Under the pieces are notes generated by a model, which was given only the letters and a program-made list of their open reading frames with translations, had not been told where the DNA came from and searched no databases. From Paramacrobiotus metropolitanus (lineage: Eukaryota; Tardigrada; Eutardigrada; Parachela; Macrobiotidae), in contig NW_026570287.1 of the NCBI RefSeq assembly GCF_019649055.1, positions 682,001 to 746,000 of the forward strand: a stretch of DNA of 64,000 nt. Direction: 5' to 3'. A program made the translations under genes and the position numbers. Shown in pieces: positions 1 through 11,373 of the stretch; within the stretch, counting starts at the first letter, position 1, and each line of letters begins with the position of its first letter.

Positions 1-2397
1 GAATCCGAATCTGAACAGTCGGTAGCATCGAGGCATACACAGCAAACGCAAAACTATGATTATCAGAATCCACCACAGTCGATCCCCGAAACGAGAAATA
101 AGGAATCACCCAGACCGGCTCCGCAAATTGAGACCTCCGAACCGGTAGAAAACAATCGCCAGAAAAAGTTTGAGTTATTTGCATCCGACAAAAAACAAGA
201 TAAGAAAACTAAAGACGAATCAAAACTGCTTACGGCCGAAGGCCACAGTAAAAGCCCCGAGAAAAAAGTGGATATGAAGCGCCGTGGATCTAAGCAACAC
301 ACCTCCAAAGACTTGGGCTACTTTGCTGATAATGTTCGGCATAAAGAGGAAGTCCATTCACCGCTGCATCCCAAGGATTACAAACCGACACTGCTTCCAG
401 CTGACGATAGCGGCTACGCGCAAGTATCATATTTCCCCATGACCTCTGATTTATTCCATGCCAATGATCACACCAAGTCATCCCGGCAGTCTAAAGATGA
501 TGGAGTGAAAACACCCGTCCATGTCAGACGAAACACGGGGAAATCCCAAGAAAAGAAACCATCCGTACCGGGCAAAATTAAACGTGATAAATCTGACGAT
601 TCAGTCATCCGTTCTAACAATAAGACAGATCAGACACAGGATTCGACGGCACAACGCCGTGAAAAGAGCGCACCGGGAGATTTCTTACAGCTACCGTTCG
701 AATCAGGATCACGCACTAAAAAGCTTTCAGCGCAAGGTTCGTTAGGCGGTCAGAGCGGGAATGAACAAGATATTCTCAGTAATTTCAACGTTGGCGCGGA
801 TTCCCTGAAAGCTGATCTGCAGATATACCAAACACGGTCCGATAAAAAACGAAAAAAGAAAGACGAACGGGAAAAACGTGATGCAGTGCCTGTCAGCAGT
901 GTGGATAAATCGGGAGGCCAAGAAGCAACGGGAGCAGTTGCAGATGACAGAAAAAGCGCTGCGGCTAAGTTAAACGATGACCAGAAAAAATCGAGTTCGG
1001 CTGTAACACCGGATAGAAACCTCAAAGAAGAAGGAAGGAACGCGAAAGCTGTTGCAAAGGAAAGCAGCGCAACTACCGGCAAAGATGAAACTGCGAAAAA
1101 TCGAGCGCAGCATTCAACTCAAATGCAAAAGACAGGTTCAGAAATACCTGATGCGCCCGAACCCGCTAAACGCCGATCGCAGAAAGAAAATAAGGAAATA
1201 AAGCAGAAAAACAAAAAGTCGGTGGTGAATGAAGCAAGTTCGAAGAAAAACGCCGACGATGAATCTGCTGCGCATGAAAGGCTTGAACGTGCCCAACCGG
1301 AGAAAAGGTCAAAAACAAAACAAAGTCACCAAGAAACAGAATCAAAGATGCCCGAAAAGAAAATGTCTAAATCAAGACAATCTTCGGAGGAACACGGTTC
1401 ACGACATCAAAGTAAGAAAAGGTCACAAGCAAAAACTGAACAGAGAAATAACGAGGAAGAAACGGATGATCGCGATGTGCGTGGAAAGGCAAGGGAGGAA
1501 AACCATAAAGGGAGAAAACAGAAGAAACCGTCTGTTATGGAAGAAGAAGATAGTGAACGCCGTGACGGCGAACGATCCCAAACCATGACACGCAAACAGC
1601 AAAGCCGCACGGGGTCAGAGCATGGAACCAAGCACGACAAAGATCACCGAAGCCGTCGATCAGGTTCTAGAACACGGCGTACTTCCGACGACGAACAAGA
1701 AATGCATCAGTTTAGCAAGCAGAAGCGCCCTGAAAGCGCTCCTCGCGATGCGAAATCTAAACCGACCAAAACAGTTACGAAAGGAGCGAATTATGACAAA
1801 CGCAGAAGAAATCAGGATGAGGAAAGCTCGCTTAGTGACATCAGCGATATCAGTCAGAAAACCAATGAAACGGCATCGCCTCCCTCACCAGTTGAGCACA
1901 AGCGGATAACGAAGCACGCCCAAAGCAAACAAGGTCGCGAAACTGAGCAACGTGACCCAAAGCAGTCAAAAGACATCGAAAGTAAATCGAAAGCGTCGCA
2001 GCCACGCAAAACAAAGCTCAAGAGTTCTTCAGAGCTTGAGAATTCTGACCAATCGGAGGCGTCCGACGTGAAGGAGCCGCAAAAGCCTGACAAGAAACAG
2101 TCCCAACAGGCGATGCAAAGTAGGCAGCGGCAGGTCAGCGATGATCGCCTGTTCGCTGGACGAAGCAAGCAGCGCAAAGATTCTTCGGTTAGCCAGGTAT
2201 CCGAGGACGAAAGTGATGCGACAAAACCCGACAACACTAAACGATCCGACGTGGATGCTGCTTCGGCTCGCTCTGGCACTGAACAGGACTCGTTAGAAGA
2301 AAGTGAAGAACACTCTTCGGGTCGTGTTCAAAAGTTAAATTATAACAAGGGCCGAAATAATCAGCCGGCCTCTTCCTATTCAGAAGAAACCGAGTGA
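1..2397 (+). CDS. Long charged disordered protein, 3' exon (5' partial)
   Basis: The frame is open from base 1 to a TGA at 2395-2397 (798 codons), so the gene starts outside the window; the first in-frame ATG, at 274, is probably internal. The chain is dominated by Lys, Arg, Glu, Asp, Ser, Gln and Thr, with long basic/acidic mixed runs (for example KRRSQKEN, RSRRSGSRTRR), and I see no Cys or Trp in it. There is no transmembrane segment, no globular domain and no intron. Composition predicts an intrinsically disordered protein, perhaps a cytoskeletal, nuclear or desiccation-type filler, but no family is recognised. It converges on the minus-strand gene ending at 2991. An AATAAA at 2713-2718 may end the transcript. 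The coding status is well supported by a 2.4 kb open frame with uniform composition; the function is unknown. Confidence 0.8.
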   Translation, partial: ESESEQSVASRHTQQTQNYDYQNPPQSIPETRNKESPRPAPQIETSEPVENNRQKKFELFASDKKQDKKTKDESKLLTAEGHSKSPEKKVDMKRRGSKQHTSKDLGYFADNVRHKEEVHSPLHPKDYKPTLLPADDSGYAQVSYFPMTSDLFHANDHTKSSRQSKDDGVKTPVHVRRNTGKSQEKKPSVPGKIKRDKSDDSVIRSNNKTDQTQDSTAQRREKSAPGDFLQLPFESGSRTKKLSAQGSLGGQSGNEQDILSNFNVGADSLKADLQIYQTRSDKKRKKKDEREKRDAVPVSSVDKSGGQEATGAVADDRKSAAAKLNDDQKKSSSAVTPDRNLKEEGRNAKAVAKESSATTGKDETAKNRAQHSTQMQKTGSEIPDAPEPAKRRSQKENKEIKQKNKKSVVNEASSKKNADDESAAHERLERAQPEKRSKTKQSHQETESKMPEKKMSKSRQSSEEHGSRHQSKKRSQAKTEQRNNEEETDDRDVRGKAREENHKGRKQKKPSVMEEEDSERRDGERSQTMTRKQQSRTGSEHGTKHDKDHRSRRSGSRTRRTSDDEQEMHQFSKQKRPESAPRDAKSKPTKTVTKGANYDKRRRNQDEESSLSDISDISQKTNETASPPSPVEHKRITKHAQSKQGRETEQRDPKQSKDIESKSKASQPRKTKLKSSSELENSDQSEASDVKEPQKPDKKQSQQAMQSRQRQVSDDRLFAGRSKQRKDSSVSQVSEDESDATKPDNTKRSDVDAASARSGTEQDSLEESEEHSSGRVQKLNYNKGRNNQPASSYSEETE

Positions 2398-2990
2398 TAG
2401 TGGTTCTCAATTTTCCATTCAATGGTGCTCAGGAATATTTACTGTTGGAATTATACAGTGTAATATATACTGTACGTAAACTGTACAATTATCTTATCGA
2501 TACTGATCTCATGTTACGGTTTAATCGGTACACGGTTACATGATATTTACAGTTCCTTTAGCAGAAATTTAGCAAGATAAACCCGGATATGACTGACCAC
2601 CAGCTTTCGGGGTATGTTTTCCTGCAATGTGTAATATTTCATGCCAATTGCGCTATAGTTGTATAGTTACTGCTCTGTGGTTCACAAGTGGCCGCTTTGT
2701 TATGGCACCATTAATAAATATCAGTAGGTAGCTGCCAAAAATTTTTAATGCATTCATTAGGTCGGGCGCTGTCATCCGTCCACCCACGGAATCACCTGTT
2801 TTGCAGCATTTCGCCTAATTAAGTTTTTACGTGCTAACGTTTGCATGATTATTTATTATCAAAAGCGTATTGTACATGATCTCCACTGCAAAAACAAGAG
2901 GTTTACAAACCACACAAGAATATTTAGAAATTCACACTGAGAATCAAATAAATTAGACTATTAATTAATACAATCAGCTCTTATGTTTAC
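2398..2990. other. Convergent intergenic spacer
   Basis: AT-rich spacer between two convergent genes. It holds a candidate polyadenylation signal for the upstream gene (AATAAA, 2713-2718). Nothing else is visible. Confidence 0.6.
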
Positions 2991-4065
2991 TTAAGATACC
3001 ATGATATCAAAGCTCCACATTTTTCGTGAAATGTGGTTGTCAGAGCGGAGCGTAGCATTGGGTGGAGTATATGGGACGAACTCTCCATCGATAGAATAAT
3101 CTACAATAAAGTATCATATTCATATTTGACAAGCAAAGTATCGCGCTCTCACTTATCAAAGCTTACTTAAATTTATCTTTAATATGACCCACTCCGGAGC
3201 ACTCACGGACACTTGACCATCCGCCATTAAAGTCTCGGGATACAGAAAATGGGAAAATACAGTCGAATTGCTCAATTATGTCATCCGGTGTAAGCGGATC
3301 CTTATCGCGTACTTCCACCCGCGCATTCACCATCTGTTTTGGAAAAATTTGTTTTTTTGAAGTTTTCAATATTTATGGAAACATATTCGTGATTGTATAG
3401 CATTCATTAAATTAGCGAACGGAGTTGAATGTGATTAGGTATCGCTAACAAAATTACTCGGACCTTTGGTAATACATGTCCTGATTGTCCAACTTGGCAT
3501 ATAATGTGCACTATTCCATTATTTCCTTCAGTGAAATCCGCAACATTTTTATCCGTTTGTCCCGTTACGTAGCTGTAATGCGATGTGTTTTGACGGGATG
3601 GACCGGGAAATTTGGCCGTTGGAGATATGCTGGAAAACATGACGATTACAACAAGCTGGAGCGTTAAAACAGAAAAATCTGTACAGGTGCGCCGAGGCAA
3701 ACTCATTCTTATTTAACTCGAATTTTGTGATTTAAATAACTTACATGTCAATATAAGCATAAATGTGCGGGTCACACTTTGATAGGTGATCACATGGGTA
3801 TCCGCCTCGTGTTAAGCCGTCGGGATTCTCAAACCTTGTGAAGTTGACTTCGATTTTGTAAAAGTTCCCAATTCGGTCAGCTGCATCCGTAAACGGACTA
3901 AAAAGACTCTAAAAATCCAAAACTGTGTACGTATACAGGTATTGAATGTAATATATTAATTACAAAAGGGGTTAGATGAAGACTTGCAGTTAGTACCAGT
4001 GGAACCAAAGAAATTAGCACCAAATATCCACACCACCCAAACTTCTCTCCATTCAGCATCAACAT
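2991..4065 (-). CDS. Small secreted protein, Notch-ligand N-terminal-module-like
   Basis: Five exons on the minus strand join in phase: 4065-3997 (or to 3964), 3908-3745, 3629-3476, 3333-3207 and 3100-2991, with TAA at 2993-2991. The product is about 207-218 residues. Exon 1 encodes a hydrophobic signal peptide (GYLVLISLVPLV). The mature part reads KIEVNFTRFENPDGL, then a Cys pair ending in CDPHIYAYID, then VNARVEVRDKDPLTPDD. This pattern recalls the C2-like MNNL module of Delta/Jagged ligands; no DSL or EGF repeats follow, so the protein would be module-only. Exon 1 has two usable phase-0 donors (after 3997 or 3964). Exon 4 uses a consensus GTGAGT donor although the frame stays open for 13 more codons. 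The gene structure is well supported; the family call is tentative. Confidence 0.68.
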
Positions 4066-5448
4066 TTTGGAGTTAAAAAGCAGTAGGCGTATTAGTAATA
4101 ACCGAGAAAATGCCACTACTAACTAATGGCGATAGAGATTATCTTTTGCATAACAAAGCGATTGCGTAGCCCGCAAAAGAGTCCGATTGCTCACCAAAGA
4201 GCTTAGAAACATCTATTACACTGGCGACTGCGTGTACTTTTGGAATGTCTACGATACTCGTAGTAGCGTGATTAATCGGGGTAGTGCTTTGTTATTTAAT
4301 GAAATCCTCGTGGTGTGATTGCTGCAGCAGAATGTTGCCGCTGCTGTGCATATGGCGCTTTTGGATTCAAGATCGTAACTAATCAGATTTTAACTTCAGC
4401 CATCAAAGGTCAACCTTCAGACGGCGAAACGGCAAAATTTCACAGTGTCCGTTCATGCTGTACGATCTTCAGCCTGCAGTGCGCTGCAACGTACACACAT
4501 AATCATTTGTACACTTGTACATCTACGTTTCTTGGGATTGATTGGATCGATTAAGTACAGCAAGATATGCACCGTGCGCATGTACAGTAATTTGTTTTTA
4601 AGGCGGGAAAAGGAAAACAAACAATCGTAAATTACAAACATTATTATGAGGAAGTACTTGGTATCAGGAGTGTACTGAATCGTCTAACATGTTGCAAAAG
4701 GGAGATGTAAACGCCAGCCATTGAGAAAAGCAGTGTTTGGTGATGGCATTATATACGAGTATAATATGACATAGCGACAGAATATAATAAGTACTGTACT
4801 TCTACTACTACTAGTTTTTGCACTCAGACTTCATTGTACGTAGTAGTTTGGACAGCTGCAAGTCAATCTTAAAAATTTCCTTTAGGATGTTACTTATATT
4901 TATTGACATTTTCCACGCGGCATGAAAGGGGTCTTGTTAACTAACCGGCATATCGTTCGAGAGACTACAGAGTACATATACAAACGATGTGCGCAAAAGT
5001 CCTACCGAGTGTTGCTGTTTTGGCCAACTGCTTCCGGCCAGCAAGAGCGTATAATATTATTATGACGGACAAAAGATTAACTGAGTAAGCGTAATTATTA
5101 CCTCATAGCACAACTATATAGTAATAAGAAAATGTGTGTAAATAAAATTTGCCAACCGGCAAAGAACCTTCGAGATACAGTACGAGGACATATCTGTATA
5201 TACTTCTGCAAATCCATGCATATTGTTCTCTATCACTGCCGACCCGTGCAGAAGACTTTATTTGCGGCTGTTTTGCCAATGCTCGAGGCGCTCGACGTAA
5301 AATATTGTAGCATCTTGCAAGAAATTGTGAAATTGCACTGCGCTTTGTGATTCACTGCATGTTGCGCTATCGTATGCGGTGCAACTAAACAGCTTACAAC
5401 AGTTTTTTAATTTTACTTGAAATACGCACCGCAACTTCCAGCTTTTCC
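4066..5448. other. Divergent intergenic region
   Basis: AT-rich spacer between two divergent genes, presumably holding both promoters. The short ORFs here have no domain, signal peptide or supported splice structure. I see no gene. Confidence 0.5.
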
Positions 5449-6952
5449 ATGTCTCGAGCTCACGAGCAAATGCAAAACGTTAAGAATTTCCGCAACGCAA
5501 CGGAAGAACTACTGCAGCGGAATCCTGATTATTTAGCGGCGCTCGATAAGGATGAGGAACTGCTGGCCAACCACATAATCAAACTTTCCAAACCGAAAGG
5601 CTTGCGCAAGCGGAATAGCGATCAGACTCGGGATGATTACATACCAATTATTTATTGTCGTGTCCCACTTGCTGCACTGGGCATAACGGAAGTTCTGTTC
5701 TCTTTTGCCATGTCGGCTATACAAATGACATGTAAGAGACACATTTTATGCTTAGGAATTTCTACAGAAAGTTTTTCCTAACCGTCAATACAGTTTATAT
5801 GCACAAGGTCCCTTAATTTTTGCTCTGCTTTGATCACCATAAGAAAACTTGGCTATGATTGAGTGTTTTTATGCTGCAGTTTCCATACATCTCTGGCAGC
5901 ATCTCGACTGGTACGATTTCGGCGGTATGTACTCATTAATGTCCGGTACTAATCTGTATGGTAACCTTACTCTAATCCATCAACAAGATAATACAATTAG
6001 CAGCTTGACCTTGTTGATTATAATCTATCCCTTTTATTGACGCAAAATTATGATAAAACTTCGGAAATTAAATCACCGTTTGAAACTTCTTTAATTTAGC
6101 TTAAAGATTAAACAATTCTCATTGTCCAGACGTTACACGTAGTTAATTTTAATGACTCAGCGTGTACTAGAGTTAGTTCTGTTGTCAGTAAACGTGCACC
6201 GTGTCGCCGGCAGATGTTTACGAATAGTTCAAAGGTTCTCCCCAAAGACCTGTTGATTCTGCAACCATGCAGTGGTTAAGTTTTATATGATATGTTGAAT
6301 TTTTTTTTCAGACTGTCAACCACCAAACTGCAGCAAGAATACTTATCTGGAATTTGGGACTGCGGCATGCGTGTGCTCTTTGATAGCCGGATCAGTAGGG
6401 TTTTTCTCAGCCAAAGAAAACATGAAACCTCGCTCCCGGTTCTGGTTGTATATCTTCGCTATCGCAGTAGTGACCGGAAGTGCTGCACAAACAATTGGTA
6501 TTGCAGTGATCAACGCCAATACCCTGTCGCTGGTCACTGCTACGGCCAGAAATCTTTCAGATCCTACCATTATTGCAGGAGGCGGTAAGAACGCATCGAT
6601 GGAAATTGACCATGTCAAAACCAATCTGGATTATCTGTATAAGCTGAAGATTGCCATGCTTGTCCTGTATTTTATACTGAGCATCATGTTGCTGGCCTCG
6701 GATTCCTTATTTATCATGAATATTATAAGAAACAGGAGGCGATACCGAAATCGCCGAAATTCGTTATTTGAGCACCTGGAACCATTAAGACCACTTGGTC
6801 CCGAATTTACCTTAATGGACGACATGAAGGCGCAAAATCGGAGAGGAAGCTCACTGGTTTCCGCATATTCGGAGCGGTCACCCGTTTCGATACACAGTGA
6901 AAATTCAAACGGCGCGCTTGACCATGAAAGACGTAGATCTTCAGCAAAATAA
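5449..6952 (+). CDS. Four-helix membrane protein A
   Basis: Three exons, 5449-5731, 5880-5924 and 6312-6952, join with phases 1 and 1 to give 322 residues; the 45-nt middle exon fits exactly. The cytoplasmic N-tail (about 60 residues, charged) leads into helix 1 (PLAALGITEVLFSFAM), an extracellular loop with CQPPNC, helix 2 (CVCSLIAGSVGFF), helix 3 (FWLYIFAIAVVTGSA), a long loop with NLS and NAS glycosylation sequons, helix 4 (IAMLVLYFILSIMLLAS), and a basic then Ser-rich C-tail. The topology resembles tetraspan/MS4A-type proteins, but the CCG motif of true tetraspanins is absent. A paralogue-like gene lies tail-to-tail downstream. The start has no upstream in-frame alternative. The structure is convincing; the function is unknown. 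Confidence 0.85.
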
Positions 6953-7498
6953 GAATTTATATTTATCTATGCTGGCTTATTTTATATTTTTATTTTTAGC
7001 AGCAGCAGGCCACTATCTAGTCAGCGCAGATATTGTTTCATCAAACTACAACGTCTTCTCCGCATTGTGATATTTTGACTTCGATATGAGAGTTGTTTTA
7101 TTTACGGTTATTTGCCGCAGGATATTTGGTTCTCGGGTTACTGCTAGAGCCTTTTATTACTTGCCCTACAACTAGACACAGTAATATCCCAGCAATCGTA
7201 ATTCACGTGAACATGGATGTATTTTCTGGTTGTTTTGGTACACGTCAGTGTGGTAATTTTGTCGAGTAATTATTATTGAATTTCCAGATTAAAACTTCAC
7301 AAAAAGCTCCAGCGCTCAAGAATTACAGTTCTCTACTTCGTAAAATATGTGAAAGCATGAAGTTGCATAATATACCTATTGTACAATTTTTTTAATGCGT
7401 AGCGCTTCTTTATAACTGGTTTATATACATATGCAAAATTTAATACTTATGCTTTAGTAATACCACAGCAGTTTGTATCGATGGAATAGTTAGAGAAA
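6953..7498. other. Convergent intergenic spacer
   Basis: Spacer between the stop codons of the two convergent four-helix genes. It is AT-rich and presumably holds both 3' UTRs. No gene is visible. Confidence 0.6.
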
Positions 7499-10400
7499 TT
7501 AAGAAATTCGGCACATGCACCCGACAAGAGTCAGTAACATTTCCAATGCAGCTATCAACCCATGAAAGCCATTTGCAATCATTGCGCACATAATTGCGTT
7601 GTCAATTTCTACTTTCTGACCAATGGTCAGTTCGTTGAGCGACTCGGTGACATTTACCGGTGGCTGCATCCGCAACACGATCGGTAGATTGTACGAAGTG
7701 GTCATGAAGTTCAGCAATGTCCAATTGAAACTCGTGCATCCACTGTACGAATACCGCTCCACCAGTGTGTACATCAGGAAACAACTGGCTGTTAGGAACA
7801 GGAAGGAAAGCAGAAAGTTTAGAACATTGAAAAAATGGAATGTACAGAAACGCTTTTTCATCTCCTCCGTTGGTGATCCTTTCGTCAGTTGTCCTATTCG
7901 TACAGCGACGATACCAATGACAATATAGAATATACCGAAGAAGATGCCCAACTGGCTGTATACCAAATGTGGTCCGAAAAGGTCACATTCGTATACCAGG
8001 AAAACATGATGAATCAAATCCACTGCAAAAGAATAGCTTCGTTTGAGTTATACTGCAGCTGTATAACTTTCTTAGTCAAATGATTTATTTTGATGTAAAT
8101 GGAATGTGTTTCCCTAAAAACGTAGCTGTGCATTCAAGTAGCCTCTGCTTGTACAATCTACATGTACAGTGTTACTGCGCCGTCCGCATATTTTACTAAT
8201 TGCGTAGATCATTCACTACATTATCCTAGCTCAAAGTGCGGATGCAGTTCAGAGCTTATCGATTCTTCCTCCTTAAAATCACTAGTAAGTAAGTAACTCA
8301 AAGAAATATTATGGAAACCACAGGTGAGAGAGTTGTTCGTCGGCCACTACGGTTGCGCACAGCAAAGCTTTTCGTAAAAACCAGTTGGATACTGCTGATC
8401 CGCGGATCAGTTTTTAAGGAGACATAAACAAGATATTAAGCCCCGCATGACAAGCGTAGCCGGAATTTTGGGATTCTCATTAGCCATAAGACGTAAGTAC
8501 TGATTTTATTTCGCATTCTTTGCCAATTTGTTATGCAGGAACTTCCTGTGACAGGAAATAATCATGGAGCACAACGAACGGGCTTTAATTAATGTACGCT
8601 TCCTGCTGACAGATGTGATTAGGGGGGACGTTCGTGAGAAGATGTTTATAGAAACATTCGATCATGCAGATCGAGAATGATGTTGCGTTCTACGGGATAA
8701 TACGAGTTTGTGCGCCAGTTATTAATACAGTATAATTAAGCAGCAGTGCTTTGAGTGCATTTAAGATTTGTTTGCAATTCAGTAAAAGATAAATATTTCT
8801 TAGTATCTTCTACAAAATACGTCGAAACATTTCACATGGCTAAAATCTGATATATATAGAGTCTACACTCTTTAGCGCTAGAAGTATATTATAAACTAAT
8901 ACTGCACGGTTTCTGATGACTAAGCAGCGGCTTTTCCTGTAATGCACATTTAAAACTAAATGTATACGTATAGATTACTCGCCGACCGACAAGTAAGTTA
9001 AAGTTTACCAAACGCACATTGTACGATATTAAAATTTCTTCTTAAAACTCTTCTAGGAGAAACCTGTCCAATCACCAAATATTGTTGTTTAAAATAATTG
9101 TCGATTTACTCATATAGTATTTGCGTGCCGCGTGTATGGTACAATATAATTAAGTATACATACATACTCGAACATAAATGGCGGATAAAAACACAGGAAT
9201 GCAGTACTTTTATCCTTACAATATGCAAATTTGCAGCAGCGCACCGTTTTACTCTGCTTTTAGATAGACATCTTGAAGTACTTGTTAATAAATCCCGGTA
9301 ACTCACAACATCATTTGAACTTGATATGCAATTACCGTATAATGCATGCAAACCTCATGTTTCGCATTGTTACTGCTCAGGAATGAAAGTAGCAAAAATA
9401 AAGCGACCCAAGTGGATTTTATGATATGTCGGTCTAATCGTAAGTGCACTTTCATAATATCGATCCTGGAGGCGAACAGCAATTTGTTTATTTAGACAAA
9501 ACTCAAAGATTCCGTTTTCGTGCTAAAGAAACAGCTGCCGCACTTCCATAGCGGAAACCACGCAAGGACGCTACCGTCTTTTCATCATCACGCGATATAC
9601 TCATATATTCCATTTTACGCTGACACACGAGTACTTAATGGATGATACGGACTGTTGTTGTAGTGAAAAGTTGTTATGGTCCACGGTGCATTAACAGCTT
9701 AAACATCATGATTATTCGAATTTCGCTTATCACATCTGATTAGTACATTGCTGGATCTGGCGTAAAACTCAAAGCTCAAATAGAAACCGATTTCTAATTT
9801 TTTTTAACAATTTGATATAATACTGATATCGCCGTGACAAACGTATATTATACCATGTAAACAAAGTGAAAACTGGTCAGCTGGTGACCAGAAAGATTAC
9901 TCGTTTTCGATTTGCCATACCGTATGTTACATACAGTATATATATATATGGCAAATCCAAATGTATGTTGATACTTTCGGGTTAAAATTAATAGAAGCAC
10001 GCAAGTAAGAGTAATCCGCTATATAATTAATTGTGATACTAATTTAATCATCAAAAACACTTCTACAGATACGGTATACAGTGCTACTGCGTCTTTTACC
10101 CAAAGCGTTCGCATCTACATACATCTCGTATTATTTCTTAGGGTTCCGATAATTAGGAGCTATAACCGACGCTGATTTGTTCATAATGTAACGCAGTGGG
10201 AAGCAGCATAAATTATCGGCGCCTGGCTGTGCTCCCTTGTCCAACGCTTTTTAAGCTATAATACCAACTGTTCGACTCGGGTACTGCTGCATTGCGATTT
10301 TAACAATATACGTAGTATTCCCATTAACATAGAAATGTACTACGGTCTTAAAATTACACAATAGGCGCAAAAAAATGTAATGCAAGTAATACGAAATTAT

Positions 10401-10966
10401 CGTTTATCACATTGCCCATGACGTTTAACTGCAGTACAAGCCGCAACTAATTTAATCGTTGCAAAACATAGTCATAGCAGAGTGAAGTAAGTAAATGTTA
10501 TAAATCATCCACAGTTACCTTAAAATTTTTTAGCGTAAGGAACGCTTGATGATGTTTTTCAAAATGACTGATTCTATAAAACTTTTTGTACCACCCAAGT
10601 AATTTACATTTCGCAGTGGTCAGTGGGCGTTTGCAGAGAAACTGAATACGAAAATACCTGTAAAAATTAGCGCAAAGACTTATGTTTTTTATTTGACTTA
10701 CCGATAATCTGAAGAAGAATCGATAGAAATCCAATGATAATGTGATCAACACCTATCCTCGTAATCAGATCCGCCGTCGCCGAAAACATTCTACGCGCCT
10801 TCGAATTCGGGCCACCTACGTCGATGGCCTGCAGTGACTCCTGCGAGGCGTAGATGGATCGCCGTGAGCGTGAGTGTACGGTGAGTGCGTTGCTAACTGC
10901 GCCCAGAATGGTATTGGTATGGTGTATCCGGTGGGAACTGGCGGCCTCTTGTATCAGGAGCGACAT
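7499..10966 (-). CDS. Four-helix membrane protein B
   Basis: Two exons, 10966-10702 and 8022-7499, are separated by a 2.7 kb intron; the phase-1 donor (G|GTAAGT) and the acceptor (TTTTGCAG) join to give 262 residues. The N-tail of about 75 residues is basic and Ser-rich. Helix 1 is DHIIIGFLSILLQII, helix 2 LGIFFGIFYIVIGIVAV, helix 3 NFLLSFLFLTASCFLMY and helix 4 IAALEMLLTLVG, with an NVT sequon and Cys in the large loop between helices 3 and 4. Topology and the phase-1 intron after helix 1 match gene A at 5449-6952, so the two look like old inverted duplicates. ATG 10966 was chosen because sequence upstream is a CA-type simple repeat typical of 5' UTR. A missed small exon in the long intron cannot be excluded. 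Confidence 0.75.
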
Positions 10967-11365
10967 TCTGCGTAGAACGAGCCACACACACACGCACTCG
11001 CACTCACACACTCTACGCGCGCATTGATCAGTTTGGAAAACAGCAGCTAACTGCACAGCAGCGAGCTAATGGACTACTGCAGCAGTTCTAACTAATTTCA
11101 AAAAAACAACCCGTTACGACTTCTATGAATAATTTTGCAAGCGGCTCCACAGAATCCCAAGTTAAAATTGGTGTATCTGCGCATGAACACTTTTTTGAGC
11201 CGGAGCTTAAGCGCCCGACCAGCTGACAAACTAATATTCAGAATTGCTGTCTGTACGCTGATCTATAACTGTCAAAATTCACAGAATTAATGGGTCTAAA
11301 TAGTACTTGCGGTTTGGCTCAGTTGGTGCCGCTTAGCTGATTGGCATTGGATTTCATTTAGGAAC

Positions 11366-11373
11366 TATAAATA
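11366..11373 (+). promoter_or_regulatory. TATA-box candidate without an assigned gene
   Basis: TATAAATA matches the core-promoter consensus. It lies divergent to the four-helix gene B promoter. No convincing downstream coding exon was found, so it may serve a non-coding or unrecognised transcript. Confidence 0.35.

Noticed and set aside
10498-10752. 84-codon minus-strand ORF
   Set aside because: It overlaps the exon 1 donor of four-helix gene B and lies in its intron; it is intron sequence read in another frame.
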